A stretch of 64,000 nt of DNA from Allokutzneria sp. A3M-2-11 16 (GCF_024213555.1 NZ_JANAVO010000001.1:186001-250000), one strand, 5' to 3'. Shown: positions 17,096 through 29,091, counted from the stretch's first letter. The notes: generated by a model from the letters alone, not told the origin. Numbers and translations: made by a program.

Positions 17096-18604
17096 ATGCG
17101 TGGCGTGCGTCGAACGGACCCGCTCACGCAGCGGCAGGTAGAGGTCCTGCAATGGATCGCTGATGGTTGCCAGGACGGCGTCATGGGCGACCACACCCAC
17201 AAGCTGACCGCCCGGGCGCTGGAGGGTCGGCGGCTTGTGAAGATCAGCAAGGGAAAGGGGACGTGGTCGGCGACGGTAACCACGGCTGGGAGGTACTACC
17301 TCGATCACGGGTCGTTCCCGTCACGTCTCGATGCGGCGAACTCAAAACCTCGTCGCCAGCCAGTTGACCGCAGTTCTGCTCCTCGCACCCGCATAGGGAC
17401 CAACCCTCGTGAGGCGGCGCCCGCCTCAGCTCCGCGAGCGGGCAAGCCGCGAAAGCTCTCGCCGACAGAGCAGCTCGTGGCGGACGTCGTCGCGGCCGGA
17501 GGTTCGTTGCGGGAACCGAGAGACACCAGGAGCAAGGGGTGGCGCGGGGTAGACCAGCTCGTTCGAAATGCGAACCGGCATGGAAAGACACCGCCTGGCA
17601 AGCGTTTGGCGCACGACGTCGTCCGCGAGGGTTCGCACTGGTCCGCGCCGTCATTTGACTTGTTCACCCTGGAAGACGGTCCAGCGGGCATGGACGCCCA
17701 GCTCATGCCGGTGCTAGTTCCGGATGAGGTCAAGCGTTACCACCCGGCTGTGTCCGCGCTGCGGAAAGCCAAGCTTCTCGAGCTTGGATCGACCGTCCTA
17801 CCCCGCGCAGTGCGCATCTTGCATGCGATCGCTACCGAAGCCGAACAGCGCGGCTTCTCAGTCAAGGAACATCTGTCAAAGACCACCGGCCGTCAAACCG
17901 GAGCGTCGAAAACATGGCACTTGCTCCTCACCAGCGGACACGAGACTGTGCCGCTGCGCATCGAAGAGGAGACCGACCGGGTCGAACACGTCCCGACTCC
18001 CCACGAACGCAAGGAACAGCAACGTCATTCGTGGATGCGTATCCCCACGCATGACCATGTAGCCAGCGGCCGACTGCGGATCGAGATCGGCGGCCAGTCA
18101 CAGCTGGACCGCAAGGCCAATTGGGCCGACAGGGCTTCCTGGAGCCTGGAGGAGAAGCTGCCAGAACTGCTGCGAGAGATCAGCGTGCGTGCTGATGAAC
18201 TACGACTGCGCCGCGAGGCGAAGGCGCGGGCGGAGGTGGAGCATCAGCAGGCGGTTGAACGCGAGCAGGAACGGGCTCGTGCCCGCGCTGCCGAGGCGCA
18301 CCGCAGGGAGGTCTTGGAACAGCAGCTCACCAGTTGGCGAGCCGCCAAGGAGCTTCGGACCTACGCGGTGGCGGTCGCGGCCGGGATTGCGGCTGCTGAT
18401 GCGGCCGACCAGGAATCCAGCGAGGCGATCGGACAAGCGCGTCAATGGTTGGCCTGGATCAACAACCGAGCCGACCACCTGGACCCGACCAAGAGGCTTG
18501 CCGTCTGGCTGGAGCCTCCCGAGTTGCCGTACTACGAGCTGCAGAAGTTCATGAATCGCGTTCCGGAGACAGTCGAGATGCGCTACCAGCCGGAGCAGTA
18601 CTGA
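17096..18604 (+). CDS. Unrecognised 502-aa wHTH/coiled-coil protein
   Basis: Not assigned to a named family. Residues 10-75 resemble a winged helix (LTQRQVEVLQWIADGC, then ALEGRRLVKI, then TWSATVTTAGRYYLDHG). A basic Pro/Arg-rich linker follows, with a second possible helical DNA-binding segment (LSPTEQLVADVVAAGGSL) and a conserved-looking middle (SWMRIPTHDHVASGRLRIEI). The segment from about residue 350 to 440 is a charged coiled coil rich in Arg, Glu and Ala. Codon use is visibly less GC-biased than in the neighbours. The start is uncertain: ATG at 17096, or TTG at 17027; neither has a clear ribosome site. Similar frames are seen as hypothetical proteins in actinobacteria. Confidence 0.6.
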   Translation: MRGVRRTDPLTQRQVEVLQWIADGCQDGVMGDHTHKLTARALEGRRLVKISKGKGTWSATVTTAGRYYLDHGSFPSRLDAANSKPRRQPVDRSSAPRTRIGTNPREAAPASAPRAGKPRKLSPTEQLVADVVAAGGSLREPRDTRSKGWRGVDQLVRNANRHGKTPPGKRLAHDVVREGSHWSAPSFDLFTLEDGPAGMDAQLMPVLVPDEVKRYHPAVSALRKAKLLELGSTVLPRAVRILHAIATEAEQRGFSVKEHLSKTTGRQTGASKTWHLLLTSGHETVPLRIEEETDRVEHVPTPHERKEQQRHSWMRIPTHDHVASGRLRIEIGGQSQLDRKANWADRASWSLEEKLPELLREISVRADELRLRREAKARAEVEHQQAVEREQERARARAAEAHRREVLEQQLTSWRAAKELRTYAVAVAAGIAAADAADQESSEAIGQARQWLAWINNRADHLDPTKRLAVWLEPPELPYYELQKFMNRVPETVEMRYQPEQY

Positions 18605-18637
18605 ACTGAACTCGACCCGATAATCCACAGTGGACGG

Positions 18638-19876
18638 TCAGATCGCCTTGCGCAGCTCCTTCGCCAGGTCACCGCGAGCGCCGATCCAGACGCCGGACAA
18701 GCCCAGCCACTCGGCCATCTCGCGTAGTTGCCCGGCGAGCTCGGCGACGACGCGCGGGCGGTCCACGTCGGGCTCGGAGAAGGCGCCCTGGACGCGCAGC
18801 ACGCCATCGGCCCGGTCGGCCTTGAGGTCGACGCGCGCCACCAACTCCTCGTCGAGCAGGAACGGGAACACGTAGTAGCCGAACTTCCGCAGCTCGGCCG
18901 GGACGTAGATCTCGATGCGGTAGTGGAAGCCGAACAGCCGCTCGGTGCGCGCCCGCTCCCAGATCAGCGGGTCGAACGGGCACAACAGCGCGCGGCCGCG
19001 GACCCGCCTGGGCATCTTGGCGTCCACGTGCCGGTAGGCGAGGTTGCGCCAGCCCTCGACCTGGACCGGTTCGAGGACGCCGTCCTCGATGAGCTCGGCG
19101 ATGGCCTGCCTGCACGGCTGCACGCCCAGCCGGTAGTAGTCGCGCAGGTCGGTCTCGGTCGCGACGCCGTGCGAGATCGCGGAGCGCTCCACCAGGCGCC
19201 GCGCGGCCTCGGTGAGATCGGGCTCGGGCAGTGTGTGAATCTCTTGCGGCACAACGCGTTCGGTCAGGTCGTAGAGCCTTTCGAAGCCGCGCCGCGCCCC
19301 GGTGGTCAGCTCGCCGACCGCGAACAGGTACTCACACGCGATCTTGGTGTTGCTGCGGTTCCACCACCCGCCCTTGCCGAGCTTGCCGGGCCCGCCCAGC
19401 TCCCGTTCCAGGGTGCCCGCGCCGATCGGCCCCAGCTCCTTGATCGCCGCCAGCACGTCGGAGATCAGCTCGGGCTCGCTGTGCGCGGCCTTCCAGTGCT
19501 TGCCCTTCAACGACTCGTACCGCCGCATCCGCCAGCGGAACAGCGGCCAGTCGGCCACCGGCAGCAGGCTGGCCTCGTGCGCCCAGTACTCCACGAACAG
19601 CCGGGGCCTGCGCGCGGAGTGCGACCACGCCGCGTCGTCGAGCAGCTCCATCGGATAGGGCCCCACCCGCGCGAACACCGGCGCGTAGTGGGCGCGCACG
19701 GCCACGTTCACCGAGTCCAGCTGGAGCAGGCCGGTGCGGTCGAGCACGCGCTGGAGGTGCCGTCTGGTGGGCGGGCCCGCGGGCCGGGCGTCGGTGAACC
19801 CCTGCGCGGCCAGCGCCGCCCGCCTGGTCGCCGCCAACGAGAGTGTCTGCACGACCGGGATAGTGGCATCACCCAC
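18638..19876 (-). CDS. YcaQ/AlkZ-type winged-helix DNA glycosylase
   Basis: A 412-residue member of the HTH_42 family, which unhooks interstrand crosslinks and bulky alkyl adducts. It has three winged-helix units and the catalytic motif QLD in LLQLDSVNVAVRAHY (near residue 54), the QxD variant described for the YcaQ/AlkX branch. Other family marks are FVEYWAHEASLLP, KGGWWNRSNTKIACEYLF and a C-terminal beta-barrel (RVDLKADRADGVLRVQGAF). The GTG at 19876 overlaps the upstream transporter stop by 8 bases. The co-directional transporter might export damaging compounds (inference). Confidence 0.85.
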   Translation of the reverse strand: MGDATIPVVQTLSLAATRRAALAAQGFTDARPAGPPTRRHLQRVLDRTGLLQLDSVNVAVRAHYAPVFARVGPYPMELLDDAAWSHSARRPRLFVEYWAHEASLLPVADWPLFRWRMRRYESLKGKHWKAAHSEPELISDVLAAIKELGPIGAGTLERELGGPGKLGKGGWWNRSNTKIACEYLFAVGELTTGARRGFERLYDLTERVVPQEIHTLPEPDLTEAARRLVERSAISHGVATETDLRDYYRLGVQPCRQAIAELIEDGVLEPVQVEGWRNLAYRHVDAKMPRRVRGRALLCPFDPLIWERARTERLFGFHYRIEIYVPAELRKFGYYVFPFLLDEELVARVDLKADRADGVLRVQGAFSEPDVDRPRVVAELAGQLREMAEWLGLSGVWIGARGDLAKELRKAI

Positions 19877-20867
19877 TGACAGTCCCCTCGACCGGCGAGG
19901 ACTCCGTGATCACCGCCCGCCGCGACCGGCGCTCCGCTCGCACCACCAGCACGACCGCGACCAGCACCAACGCGCCGCCCGCGAGCTGGACGAGGTCGAA
20001 GTGCTCCCTCGCCAGCAGCACGCCGAGCACCACCGCGATCACCGGGTTGACGTACGCGTAGGTGGCCACGGTGGACACCGGCAGCTTGCGGAGCGAGTAC
20101 ACGTACGAGCTGAACGCCAACACCGAACCGAACACCACCAGGTAGCCCCACGCGATCCAGGACGACGCGGTGATCGCGCCGAGATCGATCCGCTCCCCCG
20201 AGACGAGCCCGGCCACGCTCAGCACCGAGCCACCCACCACCATCTGCACGGCCGAGAGGGTGAAGGGGTTGGCGGGCACGGGGAGCTTGGTCGTGGCGAA
20301 CGACCCCGTCGCCCAGAACATCGCGGCCAGCAGCACCAGCCACGGCCCCCACCACGCCGAGCCGTGGGTGCCCGCGGACGTCGAACCGCCGAGCAGCAGC
20401 ACCGCGAGCCCGGCCAGCCCGAGGGCGATCCCGGCGAAGGTGATCAACGGCGGCCGCTCACCGCTGATCCGGCGCAGCACCACCACGTACAGCGGCACGC
20501 AGGCGACCAGCAGCGCGGCCAGCCCGGACGCCACCTGGAACTGGGCGATGACGACGATTCCGTTGCCCAGGGCGGGAAGCAGCAGTCCGCCGAGCGCGGC
20601 GGTGCCCAGCTCCCGCGCCGACATCCGCAGCGCGGAACGGCCGGAGACGACGAGGACGACGACCGCGAGCAGCAGACCGGCCAGCAGGAACCGCAGCCCG
20701 GCGGACAGCAGCGGCGGCATGGAGGTGATCGTGAAGCGGATACCGAGGTAGGTCGAACCCCACACCAGGTAGACCACGCCGAGCGCGGCCCAGGGGAGCC
20801 AGCCGGGGCTGCGGTGTGCGGTGGAGTCGGCGGAGGACCCTGTCGAAGAAGCGGCTGAGGTCGTCAC
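19869..20867 (-). CDS. EamA-family (DMT) transporter
   Basis: A 332-residue inner-membrane protein with ten predicted helices in two EamA repeats. The first repeat begins ALGVVYLVWGSTYLGIRF and the second WLVLLAAMFWATGSFATT. The final repeat region, LPVSTVATYAYVNPVIAVVLG, is the family's typical ending. It is a probable exporter of metabolites or amino acids; the substrate cannot be read. The GTG at 20867 is chosen because the 31 codons upstream are promoter-like. It is translationally linked to the glycosylase gene by an 8-base overlap. Confidence 0.85.
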   Translation of the reverse strand: MTTSAASSTGSSADSTAHRSPGWLPWAALGVVYLVWGSTYLGIRFTITSMPPLLSAGLRFLLAGLLLAVVVLVVSGRSALRMSARELGTAALGGLLLPALGNGIVVIAQFQVASGLAALLVACVPLYVVVLRRISGERPPLITFAGIALGLAGLAVLLLGGSTSAGTHGSAWWGPWLVLLAAMFWATGSFATTKLPVPANPFTLSAVQMVVGGSVLSVAGLVSGERIDLGAITASSWIAWGYLVVFGSVLAFSSYVYSLRKLPVSTVATYAYVNPVIAVVLGVLLAREHFDLVQLAGGALVLVAVVLVVRAERRSRRAVITESSPVEGTVSG

Positions 20868-21010
20868 ACGCCAACGTTCGCACGCACCTCCGACAAAAAT
20901 CTGGCGGTTTCCCGCCATGCAGGACATCGACAAGATCAATATTTTGTGTCGCGCCCGCAACGACGGGAGAAAAGACCACCCACATTTCCCTCAGCGCGAG
21001 AAACGCCCAC

Positions 21011-21178
21011 TCAGGAAAGGCGGGAGGCACCGCGCTGACGGGGTAGGACCCCGGCGAGCGCCACCTCGGCCGCCACGGCCTCGGCCAGGCGCTTGGCCAG
21101 CCACTCCTGCGAGGTGTCGCGCATGCCGCGGAGGAGGTCGTCCGTTGTCGGCTCGGAGCCCGGATCCACCTGGCGCAT
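21011..21178 (-). CDS. Small hypothetical protein (55 aa)
   Basis: A short frame beginning MRQVDPGSEPTTDDLLRGMR with a helical middle (SQEWLAKRLAEAVAAEVALA). The codons follow the local GC3 bias, which supports translation. GGGGAAA lies about 5 bases upstream of the ATG. No family recognised. It sits alone between the transporter promoter and the trypsin-like gene. Confidence 0.4.
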   Translation of the reverse strand: MRQVDPGSEPTTDDLLRGMRDTSQEWLAKRLAEAVAAEVALAGVLPRQRGASRLS

Positions 21179-21466
21179 CACTGTTTCCCCACTCCCACGC
21201 CTCGGTCGAGGCGAACAGCCCATTCTCGGACCCGCACCCGGGAGATCGGCATTCCCAGGACGAGTGACGCGAGCATCACTTTCCGCGACAACGACGAACG
21301 AAGCGGGACGAATGGCGGAGCGCGCTGTGCGAATGCAGCACTACTCATGAGGAAAGTTGCGGCGAACGGAGCTGACTCGTAAAGCCGATCTTTCCCCAGA
21401 CTACTGATATCTCCACCTTCGAAACCGCACCCCTGCGCGGTTTCTTCCCCCTGCAAGGAGATCATC

Positions 21467-22231
21467 ATGCGCTTCACAAGCATGCGGCTGGCCACCCTCA
21501 GCGTGGGTTTCGCCGCCGCGGTGTCCACCGTGCTCGCCCCAGCGGCGACGGCGGCCCCGGCCCCCGACGACGCGCAGACGCAGATCGTCGGCGGCGGGTT
21601 CGTCTCCTCCGCGAAGCCGTGGATCAGCGCCCTGCACCGCAACGGCGGCTTCACCTGCACGTCCTCGATCATCGCGCGCCGGTGGGTGCTCACCGCCGCG
21701 CACTGCGTCACCGCCGCGGGCACCTACACCGTGCGCGTGGGCTCGCTGACCCGCAGCAGCGGCGGCCAGACCGCCACGGTCGCCCGCAAGGTCATCCACC
21801 CCAGCTACAGCTGGCCGAGCGCGGACATCGCGCTCCTGCAGCTGGACCGCGACGTCGTGGTGTCGCAGTACTCCGTGCTGGCCTCCGCCGCCGATCTCGC
21901 GGACAACAAGGCCGCGCAGGTCCTCGGCTGGGGCTCGGAGAAGGCGGACTGGAGCGGCCCGCTGCCGGAGCGGCTCAAGTACGCCGACGGCCGGATCAGC
22001 AGCGTCGACTGCGCGCAGAGCAACGCGACGCCCCGCGCGATCTGCACCCAGACCAACGGCAGCATCGCGGGCGGTGACTCCGGCGGCCCGGTGACCGTGC
22101 GCAACGCTGCCGGGAACACCGTGCAGGCGGGCGTCTGCGCGATCGGCCACCGCCCGGCGGGCAGCGGCTGGGCGGGCTACACCAACGTCACGCTGTTCCG
22201 TAACTGGATCCACACCACCTCAGGCGTCTGA
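21467..22231 (+). CDS. Secreted trypsin-like serine protease (S1A)
   Basis: A 254-residue preproenzyme: signal peptide to about residue 30, a short pro-segment, and the mature start IVGG at 40-43. The catalytic triad is His79 (LTAAHC), Asp120 (SADIALLQL) and Ser205 (GGDSGGPV), with four cysteines (64, 80, 182, 193) placed for disulfides. The residue six before Ser205 is Ser199, so a trypsin-like Asp at S1 is not obvious here. The ATG follows AAGGAGATCATC, a good ribosome site. It is followed by its own terminator, so it is monocistronic. Confidence 0.88.
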   Translation: MRFTSMRLATLSVGFAAAVSTVLAPAATAAPAPDDAQTQIVGGGFVSSAKPWISALHRNGGFTCTSSIIARRWVLTAAHCVTAAGTYTVRVGSLTRSSGGQTATVARKVIHPSYSWPSADIALLQLDRDVVVSQYSVLASAADLADNKAAQVLGWGSEKADWSGPLPERLKYADGRISSVDCAQSNATPRAICTQTNGSIAGGDSGGPVTVRNAAGNTVQAGVCAIGHRPAGSGWAGYTNVTLFRNWIHTTSGV

Positions 22232-22237
22232 GCGGTC

Positions 22238-22265
22238 GCGGAGCACGGCGCCCGCCGTGCTCCGC
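22238..22265 (+). terminator. Terminator of the trypsin-like gene
   Basis: GCGGAGCACGGC and GCCGTGCTCCGC form a perfect 12-bp stem with a GCCC loop, starting 7 bases after the stop. Confidence 0.8.
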
Positions 22266-22323
22266 ACCCTCGCGGGTAGGTTCTCCCAGGCACCTTCCCG
22301 CGATTCCCCACGGAGCTCCCCCG

Positions 22324-22884
22324 ATGGCCCTCGCCGCCGTTCGCCCGGCGACACTCGACGACGTCGCCGAGATCGCCCGCATCCAGCTCGACACCTGGCG
22401 GCTGGCCTACGCCGCCCTGCTGCCCGCGGACCTGCTCGCCGAACTGGACTCCGAGAGCGCTGAAACCGTGTGGCGCCAAGCGATCGAGGACGGCCCGGGG
22501 CTGGTCTTCGTGGCCACCGAGGGCGAGTGGACCGTGGGCTTCTGCGCGATCCTGCCCGCCCCGGAGGACGAGGTGGCGGCGGCGGACGGAGCGCTGCCCG
22601 AGGACGCGCTGCACGTCGTCCAGGTCGGCACCTTGCTCGTCGAGCCCAGGTGGGGCCGTCGCGGGCACGGCGGGCGCCTGCTGGCCACCGCCACCGCCGC
22701 CTACCGCGAGAAGGGCGGAGTGCGCGGTGTGGCCTGGGTTCCCCAGGAGGACAAGGCTTCGCTGAACTTCTACCGGGCGGCGGGGTGGGACACCGACGGC
22801 ACGGTGCGCACCCTCGACGCGGGCGGGCGCCCCCTGCGCGAGTACCGGCTGACCGGCTCCCTGGAGCTCGAACTACGGGATTGA
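22324..22884 (+). CDS. GNAT-family N-acetyltransferase
   Basis: A 186-residue GNAT enzyme. The acetyl-CoA loop is seen in VEPRWGRRGHGGRLLATATA (R-x-x-G-x-G/A type), preceded by the strand VVQVGTLLV. The late motif ASLNFYRAAGWDTDGTVRT is typical of the C-terminal half. The N-terminus, LAAVRPATLDDVAEIARIQ, is the usual GNAT opening. It transfers acetyl from acetyl-CoA to an amine; the acceptor is unknown. It is transcribed with or just before the small membrane-protein gene. Confidence 0.85.
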   Translation: MALAAVRPATLDDVAEIARIQLDTWRLAYAALLPADLLAELDSESAETVWRQAIEDGPGLVFVATEGEWTVGFCAILPAPEDEVAAADGALPEDALHVVQVGTLLVEPRWGRRGHGGRLLATATAAYREKGGVRGVAWVPQEDKASLNFYRAAGWDTDGTVRTLDAGGRPLREYRLTGSLELELRD

Positions 22885-22926
22885 GTCATCCGTTGGGGTG
22901 CTAGCCTCCACAGTCGGCTTTTTGCT

Positions 22927-23430
22927 ATGGGGGTACCGCAGTTGCTGGGTTGGTTGAGCGCGAGCCTCGGCATGGCGGTGTTGTCCTCGGTGATCCCGCC
23001 CGTGCTGATCGAGCCGTGGGTGCTGGCCGTCGCCCTGACGCAGCCTGAGGTGCCGTGGTGGGCGCTCGCGCTGGTGGTCGCGGTCGGCTCGGTCGCGGGC
23101 AAGCTCGTCTACTTCTACGCGGGCAAGGGAATGCTGCGGTTGCCCTCGTTCCTGCGTCGCAAGCAACAGAACGCCGAGCACGTGCAGGGGCGCTGGGGCG
23201 GTTACATGGAGCGCTTCGCCATCGAGTGCGAGAAGCGACCCGTGTGGACCTACGGCGTGCTGTTGCTGTCGTCCTCGACCAGCCTGCCGCCGTACTTCGC
23301 GGTCGCGGTGGTCGCCGGAGTGGCCAACGTGTCGCTGACGAACTTCATCTCCGCGTGCCTGATCGGCCGCTTCGCCCGGTTCGCCGCCCTCGCCGCGATG
23401 CCTTCGGTGTTCAGCGTGTGGCTCACCTGA
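22927..23430 (+). CDS. Small VTT/YqaA-like membrane protein
   Basis: A 167-residue integral membrane protein with four or five hydrophobic segments (LGWLSASLGMAVLSSVIPPV; WALALVVAVGSVAGKLVYFY; VWTYGVLLLSSSTSLPPYFA; FISACLIGRFARFAALAAM). The order, with a Pro in helix 1 and a G-rich re-entrant loop, resembles SNARE-associated VTT/YqaA proteins, though DedA motifs are incomplete. Its 3' end overlaps the convergent TPR-like gene by 8 bases. Function unknown; possibly lipid handling. Confidence 0.6.
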   Translation: MGVPQLLGWLSASLGMAVLSSVIPPVLIEPWVLAVALTQPEVPWWALALVVAVGSVAGKLVYFYAGKGMLRLPSFLRRKQQNAEHVQGRWGGYMERFAIECEKRPVWTYGVLLLSSSTSLPPYFAVAVVAGVANVSLTNFISACLIGRFARFAALAAMPSVFSVWLT

Positions 23431-23865
23431 GCTGGAGCTCGATCGCTTTCCGCATCGCCTCACGGCCCCGCTTGCGATCCCCGGCCAGGTCGTAAGCCTG
23501 CGCCACCTTGAACCACGCGCGCCAGTCCTCCGGAGCCTCGTCCAGCTCCTGCTTGCGCTCGGCGAAGTAGGCGTCCGCCGCGTCCCACTCCACCCGGCCA
23601 GAGGGACGGCGCGGCAGCCCTGACGTGTCGGGGAACTCCCCGTCGGCGTCCAACAACCGCGCCAACCGCTCGGTCTGCGCGCCGAACCGCCACTCGAAGA
23701 CGATCAGGATCACGCCGAGCACGGGCAGCACCAGGATCGCCGCGCCGAGGAGCACCCCGACCACGGTGCCGGACGCGATGAGGTCGATGCCCCGCCCGGC
23801 GAGCAGCACGAAGTAGACCGCGAGAGCCACGGTCAGCACGACGGCCATCCGCCGGGCGGTGAACA

Positions 23866-23866
<1 letters not shown>
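23423..23866 (-). CDS. Membrane-anchored TPR-like protein, coupled to dapB
   Basis: A 147-residue protein with two N-terminal membrane helices (VVLTVALAVYFVLLAGRGI; VVGVLLGAAILVLPVLGVIL) and a cytoplasmic tail ending in a TPR-like pair of helices (WRAWFKVAQAYDLAGDRKRG then REAMRKAIEL). Its ATG overlaps the dapB stop as TGATG. Function unknown. The coupling and conserved position after dapB suggest a protein needed at a ratio to DapB or for a membrane step nearby. Confidence 0.7.
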
Positions 23867-25940
<2,074 letters not shown>

Positions 25941-25993
25941 GCCGCTGTTCCCGTTGGCACTGTTCGCGTTCAGGGTCGGACTCCTCCGCTACG

Positions 25994-26026
25994 CCGCAGG
26001 GGGCGCTTTGTGAGCGCCCCCTGCGG
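25994..26026 (-). terminator. Hairpin between pnp and the M16 peptidase gene
   Basis: CCGCAGGGGGCGCT and AGCGCCCCCTGCGG form a 14-bp perfect stem with a 5-base loop, 31 bases beyond the pnp stop. It either ends the rpsO-pnp transcript or makes it partially read-through into the peptidase-dapB genes. Confidence 0.85.
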
Positions 26027-26057
26027 AGTGGATTGCGTTGTACTACAACGACAACCG

Positions 26058-28304
26058 CTAGTTCGCGGCCACCTCGGCCGGAACCTCGGCGTCGGACTTG
26101 TCGGCCGTCTCGGTGTTCTCGGTGTTCTCTTCGGACACCAGCACCAGGCTGATCTTGCCGCGGTTGTCGATGTCGGCGATCTCCACGCGGAGCTTGTCAC
26201 CGACCGAGACGACGTCCTCGACCTTGGCGATGCGCTTGCCGGCGCCCAGCTTGGAGATGTGCACCAGGCCGTCCTTGCCCGGCAGCAGCGAGACGAACGC
26301 GCCGAAGGCGGCCGTCTTCACCACGGTGCCGAGGAAGCGCTCCCCGACCTTGGGCAGCTGCGGGTTGGCGATCGCGTTGATCATGTCGATCGCGGCGTCG
26401 GCCGAGGGGCCATCCGCGGCGCCGACGTAGATCGTGCCGTCGTCCTCGATGGAGATGTCGGCACCGGTCTGCTCGGTGATCGAGTTGATCATCTTGCCCT
26501 TCGGGCCGATCACCTCGCCGATCTTGTCGACCGGGATCTTCACCGCGGTGACGCGCGGCGCGAACGGGCTCATGTCGTCCGGCGCGTCGATGGCCTCCTG
26601 CATGACCTCCAGGATGGTCAGCCGGGCGTCCTGCGCCTGGCTGAGCGCCTTGGCCAGCACGTCCGACGGGATGCCGTCGAGCTTGGTGTCCAGCTGGAGG
26701 GCGGTGATGAACTCCCTGGTGCCCGCGACCTTGAAGTCCATGTCGCCGAAGGCGTCCTCGGCACCGAGGATGTCGGTCAGCGCGACGTAGCGGGTCTCGC
26801 CGTCGACCTGGTCGGAGACCAGACCCATCGCGATGCCCGCGACCGGCGCCTTCAGCGGCACACCGGCGTTGAGCAGCGACATCGTCGAGGCGCAGACCGA
26901 GCCCATCGAGGTGGAGCCGTTGGAGCTCAGCGCCTCGGAGACCTGGCGGATGGTGTAGGGGAACTCCTCGCGCGAGGGCAGCACCGGCGCCAGGGCCCGC
27001 TCGGCCAGCGCGCCGTGGCCGATCTCGCGGCGCTTGGGCGAGCCCACGCGGCCGGTCTCACCGGTGGAGTACGGCGGGAAGTTGTAGTGGTGCATGTAGC
27101 GCTTGCGCGTCTCCGGCGTCAGCGCGTCGATCTGCTGCTCCATGCGCAGCATGTTCAGCGTGGTGACACCCAGGATCTGGGTCTCGCCGCGCTCGAACAG
27201 CGCCGAGCCGTGCGCCCTGGGGATCAGCGCGACCTCGGCGGAGAGGCTGCGGATGTCGGTGGTGCTGCGGCCGTCGATGCGGATCTGGTCGCGCAGCACC
27301 CGCTCGCGGACCAGCTTCTTGTTCAGCGAGCGGAAGGCGGCGGCGACCTCCTTCTCCCGGCCCTCGAAGGCGGAGCCCTCGGTGACCACGCGCTCCAGGG
27401 CGGCGGCCTTGACCTCGTCGAGGCGGGACTCGCGCTCCTGCTTGCCCGCGATGGTCAGCGCCTGGGCCAGCTCGTCGGCGACGGCGGCGGAGACGGCCTC
27501 GTAGGCGTCCGGCTGGTAGGCCGGGAACACCGGGAACTCGCGGGTCTCCTTGGCGGCGACCTGCGCCAGCTGGGCCTGGGCCTCGCACAGCACCTTGATG
27601 AAGGGCTTGGCGGCCTCGAGACCGGCGGCGACGATCTCCTCGGTCGGGGCCTTGGCGCCCTCGGCGACCAGGGTGGTGACCTGCTCGGTGGCCTCGGCCT
27701 CGACCATCATGATCGCGACGTCGTCACCGACGACCCGACCGGCGACGACCATGTCGAAGACGGCGCTCTCGAGCTGCTCGTAGGTCGGGAAGGCGACCCA
27801 CTGGCCCTCGATCAGCGCGACGCGGACGCCGCCGACCGGACCGGAGAACGGCAGCCCGGCGAGCTGGGTGGACGCGGACGCGGCGTTGATCGCCACCACG
27901 TCGTAGAGGTCCTTGGGGTCCAGGCTCATCACGGTGATGACGACCTGGATCTCGTTGCGCAGGCCGTCGACGAAGGACGGGCGCAGCGGGCGGTCGACCA
28001 GGCGGCAGGTCAGGATCGCCTCGGTGGAGGGACGGCCCTCGCGGCGGAAGAACGAGCCGGGGATGCGGCCCGCGGCGTACATCCGCTCCTCGACGTCGAT
28101 GGTCAGCGGGAAGAAGTCGAAGTGGTCCTTCGGCTGCTTCGACGCGGTGGTCGCGGAGAGCAGCATGGTCTCGTCGTCCAGGTAGGCGACGACGCTGCCC
28201 GCGGCCTGACGGGCCAGCCGGCCGGTCTCGAAACGCACCGTCCGGGTTCCGAAGCGGCCGTTGTCGATGACGGCGCTCGCCTCGTGCACTGCAAGTTCGG
28301 TCAC
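26058..28304 (-). CDS. pnp: Polyribonucleotide nucleotidyltransferase (PNPase/GPSI)
   Basis: Phosphorolytic 3'-5' exoribonuclease that can also polymerise tails. The 748-residue product has two RNase PH domains ([17 protein letters not shown]-type motifs in the first; [14 protein letters not shown] and [14 protein letters not shown] in the second), then KH ([20 protein letters not shown]) and S1 ([20 protein letters not shown]) domains. The GTG at 28304 has AAGGAG 6-7 bases upstream. It lies downstream of rpsO with an intervening hairpin, the standard arrangement in which the leader is processed by RNase III and PNPase autoregulates (family knowledge). Confidence 0.96.
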   Translation of the reverse strand: MTELAVHEASAVIDNGRFGTRTVRFETGRLARQAAGSVVAYLDDETMLLSATTASKQPKDHFDFFPLTIDVEERMYAAGRIPGSFFRREGRPSTEAILTCRLVDRPLRPSFVDGLRNEIQVVITVMSLDPKDLYDVVAINAASASTQLAGLPFSGPVGGVRVALIEGQWVAFPTYEQLESAVFDMVVAGRVVGDDVAIMMVEAEATEQVTTLVAEGAKAPTEEIVAAGLEAAKPFIKVLCEAQAQLAQVAAKETREFPVFPAYQPDAYEAVSAAVADELAQALTIAGKQERESRLDEVKAAALERVVTEGSAFEGREKEVAAAFRSLNKKLVRERVLRDQIRIDGRSTTDIRSLSAEVALIPRAHGSALFERGETQILGVTTLNMLRMEQQIDALTPETRKRYMHHYNFPPYSTGETGRVGSPKRREIGHGALAERALAPVLPSREEFPYTIRQVSEALSSNGSTSMGSVCASTMSLLNAGVPLKAPVAGIAMGLVSDQVDGETRYVALTDILGAEDAFGDMDFKVAGTREFITALQLDTKLDGIPSDVLAKALSQAQDARLTILEVMQEAIDAPDDMSPFAPRVTAVKIPVDKIGEVIGPKGKMINSITEQTGADISIEDDGTIYVGAADGPSADAAIDMINAIANPQLPKVGERFLGTVVKTAAFGAFVSLLPGKDGLVHISKLGAGKRIAKVEDVVSVGDKLRVEIADIDNRGKISLVLVSEENTENTETADKSDAEVPAEVAAN

Positions 28305-28505
28305 AAATGCTCCTTGTTTGCGGGCCGCCGCGTCGACGTCACGGGTGTGCGGTCCGAACAAGGCCGGTCTTCGATCGAAGTCCCCGGCTGATTCCGGAGA
28401 CCACTACCGAGGACCGGCGAACGTGCGTCCCGCGAGTGCGGTGGCGACTAGGCCCTGGTTTTGGTTTGTACTGCTGGTTCTTCTGGTGCTGCGTTGTTCT
28501 GTGCT
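28305..28505 (-). other. pnp leader region
   Basis: About 200 bases without a gene between the rpsO terminator and the pnp start. It contains the palindrome CTTCGATCGAAG and flanking CCGGT/ACCGG pairs that could fold. Leaders of pnp are autoregulatory in other bacteria; nothing more specific is seen here. Confidence 0.35.
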
Positions 28506-28536
28506 GAGGGGGAGCGGCCCGTGGCCCCTCCCCCTC
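28506..28536 (-). terminator. rpsO terminator
   Basis: GAGGGGGAG pairs with CTCCCCCTC, with inner CGGCC/GGCCC pairing, 10 bases after the rpsO stop. It is a terminator or an RNase-processed spacer before pnp. Confidence 0.75.
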
Positions 28537-28545
28537 GTCAGTGCG

Positions 28546-28815
28546 TCAGCGGCGCAGGCCGAGGCGCTGGATCAGCGACCGGTAGCGCTCGATGTCCACC
28601 TTGGCCAGGTAGTTCAGCAGACGGCGGCGACGGCCGACCATCAGCAGCAGACCCCGGCGGGAGTGGTGGTCGTGCTTGTGCACCTTCAGGTGCTCGGTGA
28701 GCCCGCTGATGCGCTTGCTCAGCAGGGCCACCTGGGCCTCGGGGGAGCCGGTGTCGCCCTCGCGGACGGCGTACTCGCCGAGGATGCTCTTCTTCTGCTC
28801 AGTGGACAGAGCCAC
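28546..28815 (-). CDS. rpsO: 30S ribosomal protein S15
   Basis: Binds the three-way junction of 16S rRNA early in 30S assembly. The 89-residue product begins [20 protein letters not shown] and carries the canonical [16 protein letters not shown] and [20 protein letters not shown]. The GTG at 28815 has AAGGAG 9 bases upstream. It is followed by a hairpin and pnp. About 400 bases upstream hold no other gene. Confidence 0.97.
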   Translation of the reverse strand: MALSTEQKKSILGEYAVREGDTGSPEAQVALLSKRISGLTEHLKVHKHDHHSRRGLLLMVGRRRRLLNYLAKVDIERYRSLIQRLGLRR

Positions 28816-29091
28816 GTGTAGATCTCCTTGCATGGTGTTCCGTGCGGCCGCGTGTGCGAGGTCCGCGTCACGCGAAGACGGTCGTGGCCGCCACGGAACG
28901 CAGCCAGACCCAACTACTGAGGTTAGCAGGCTCGTCTCAGCAGTTCGTCACGGCAAGCGTCACACTGCGCACGAACGAGTGGACCTAGATCAACAGAGTC
29001 GATCCGCAGGGTGGTCCTCGTCAGGCGCATACCCCTCCACTATGCCCACGCGAGCACCCCCACGCCACCACATTTCCGCAGCCGGGGTTCC

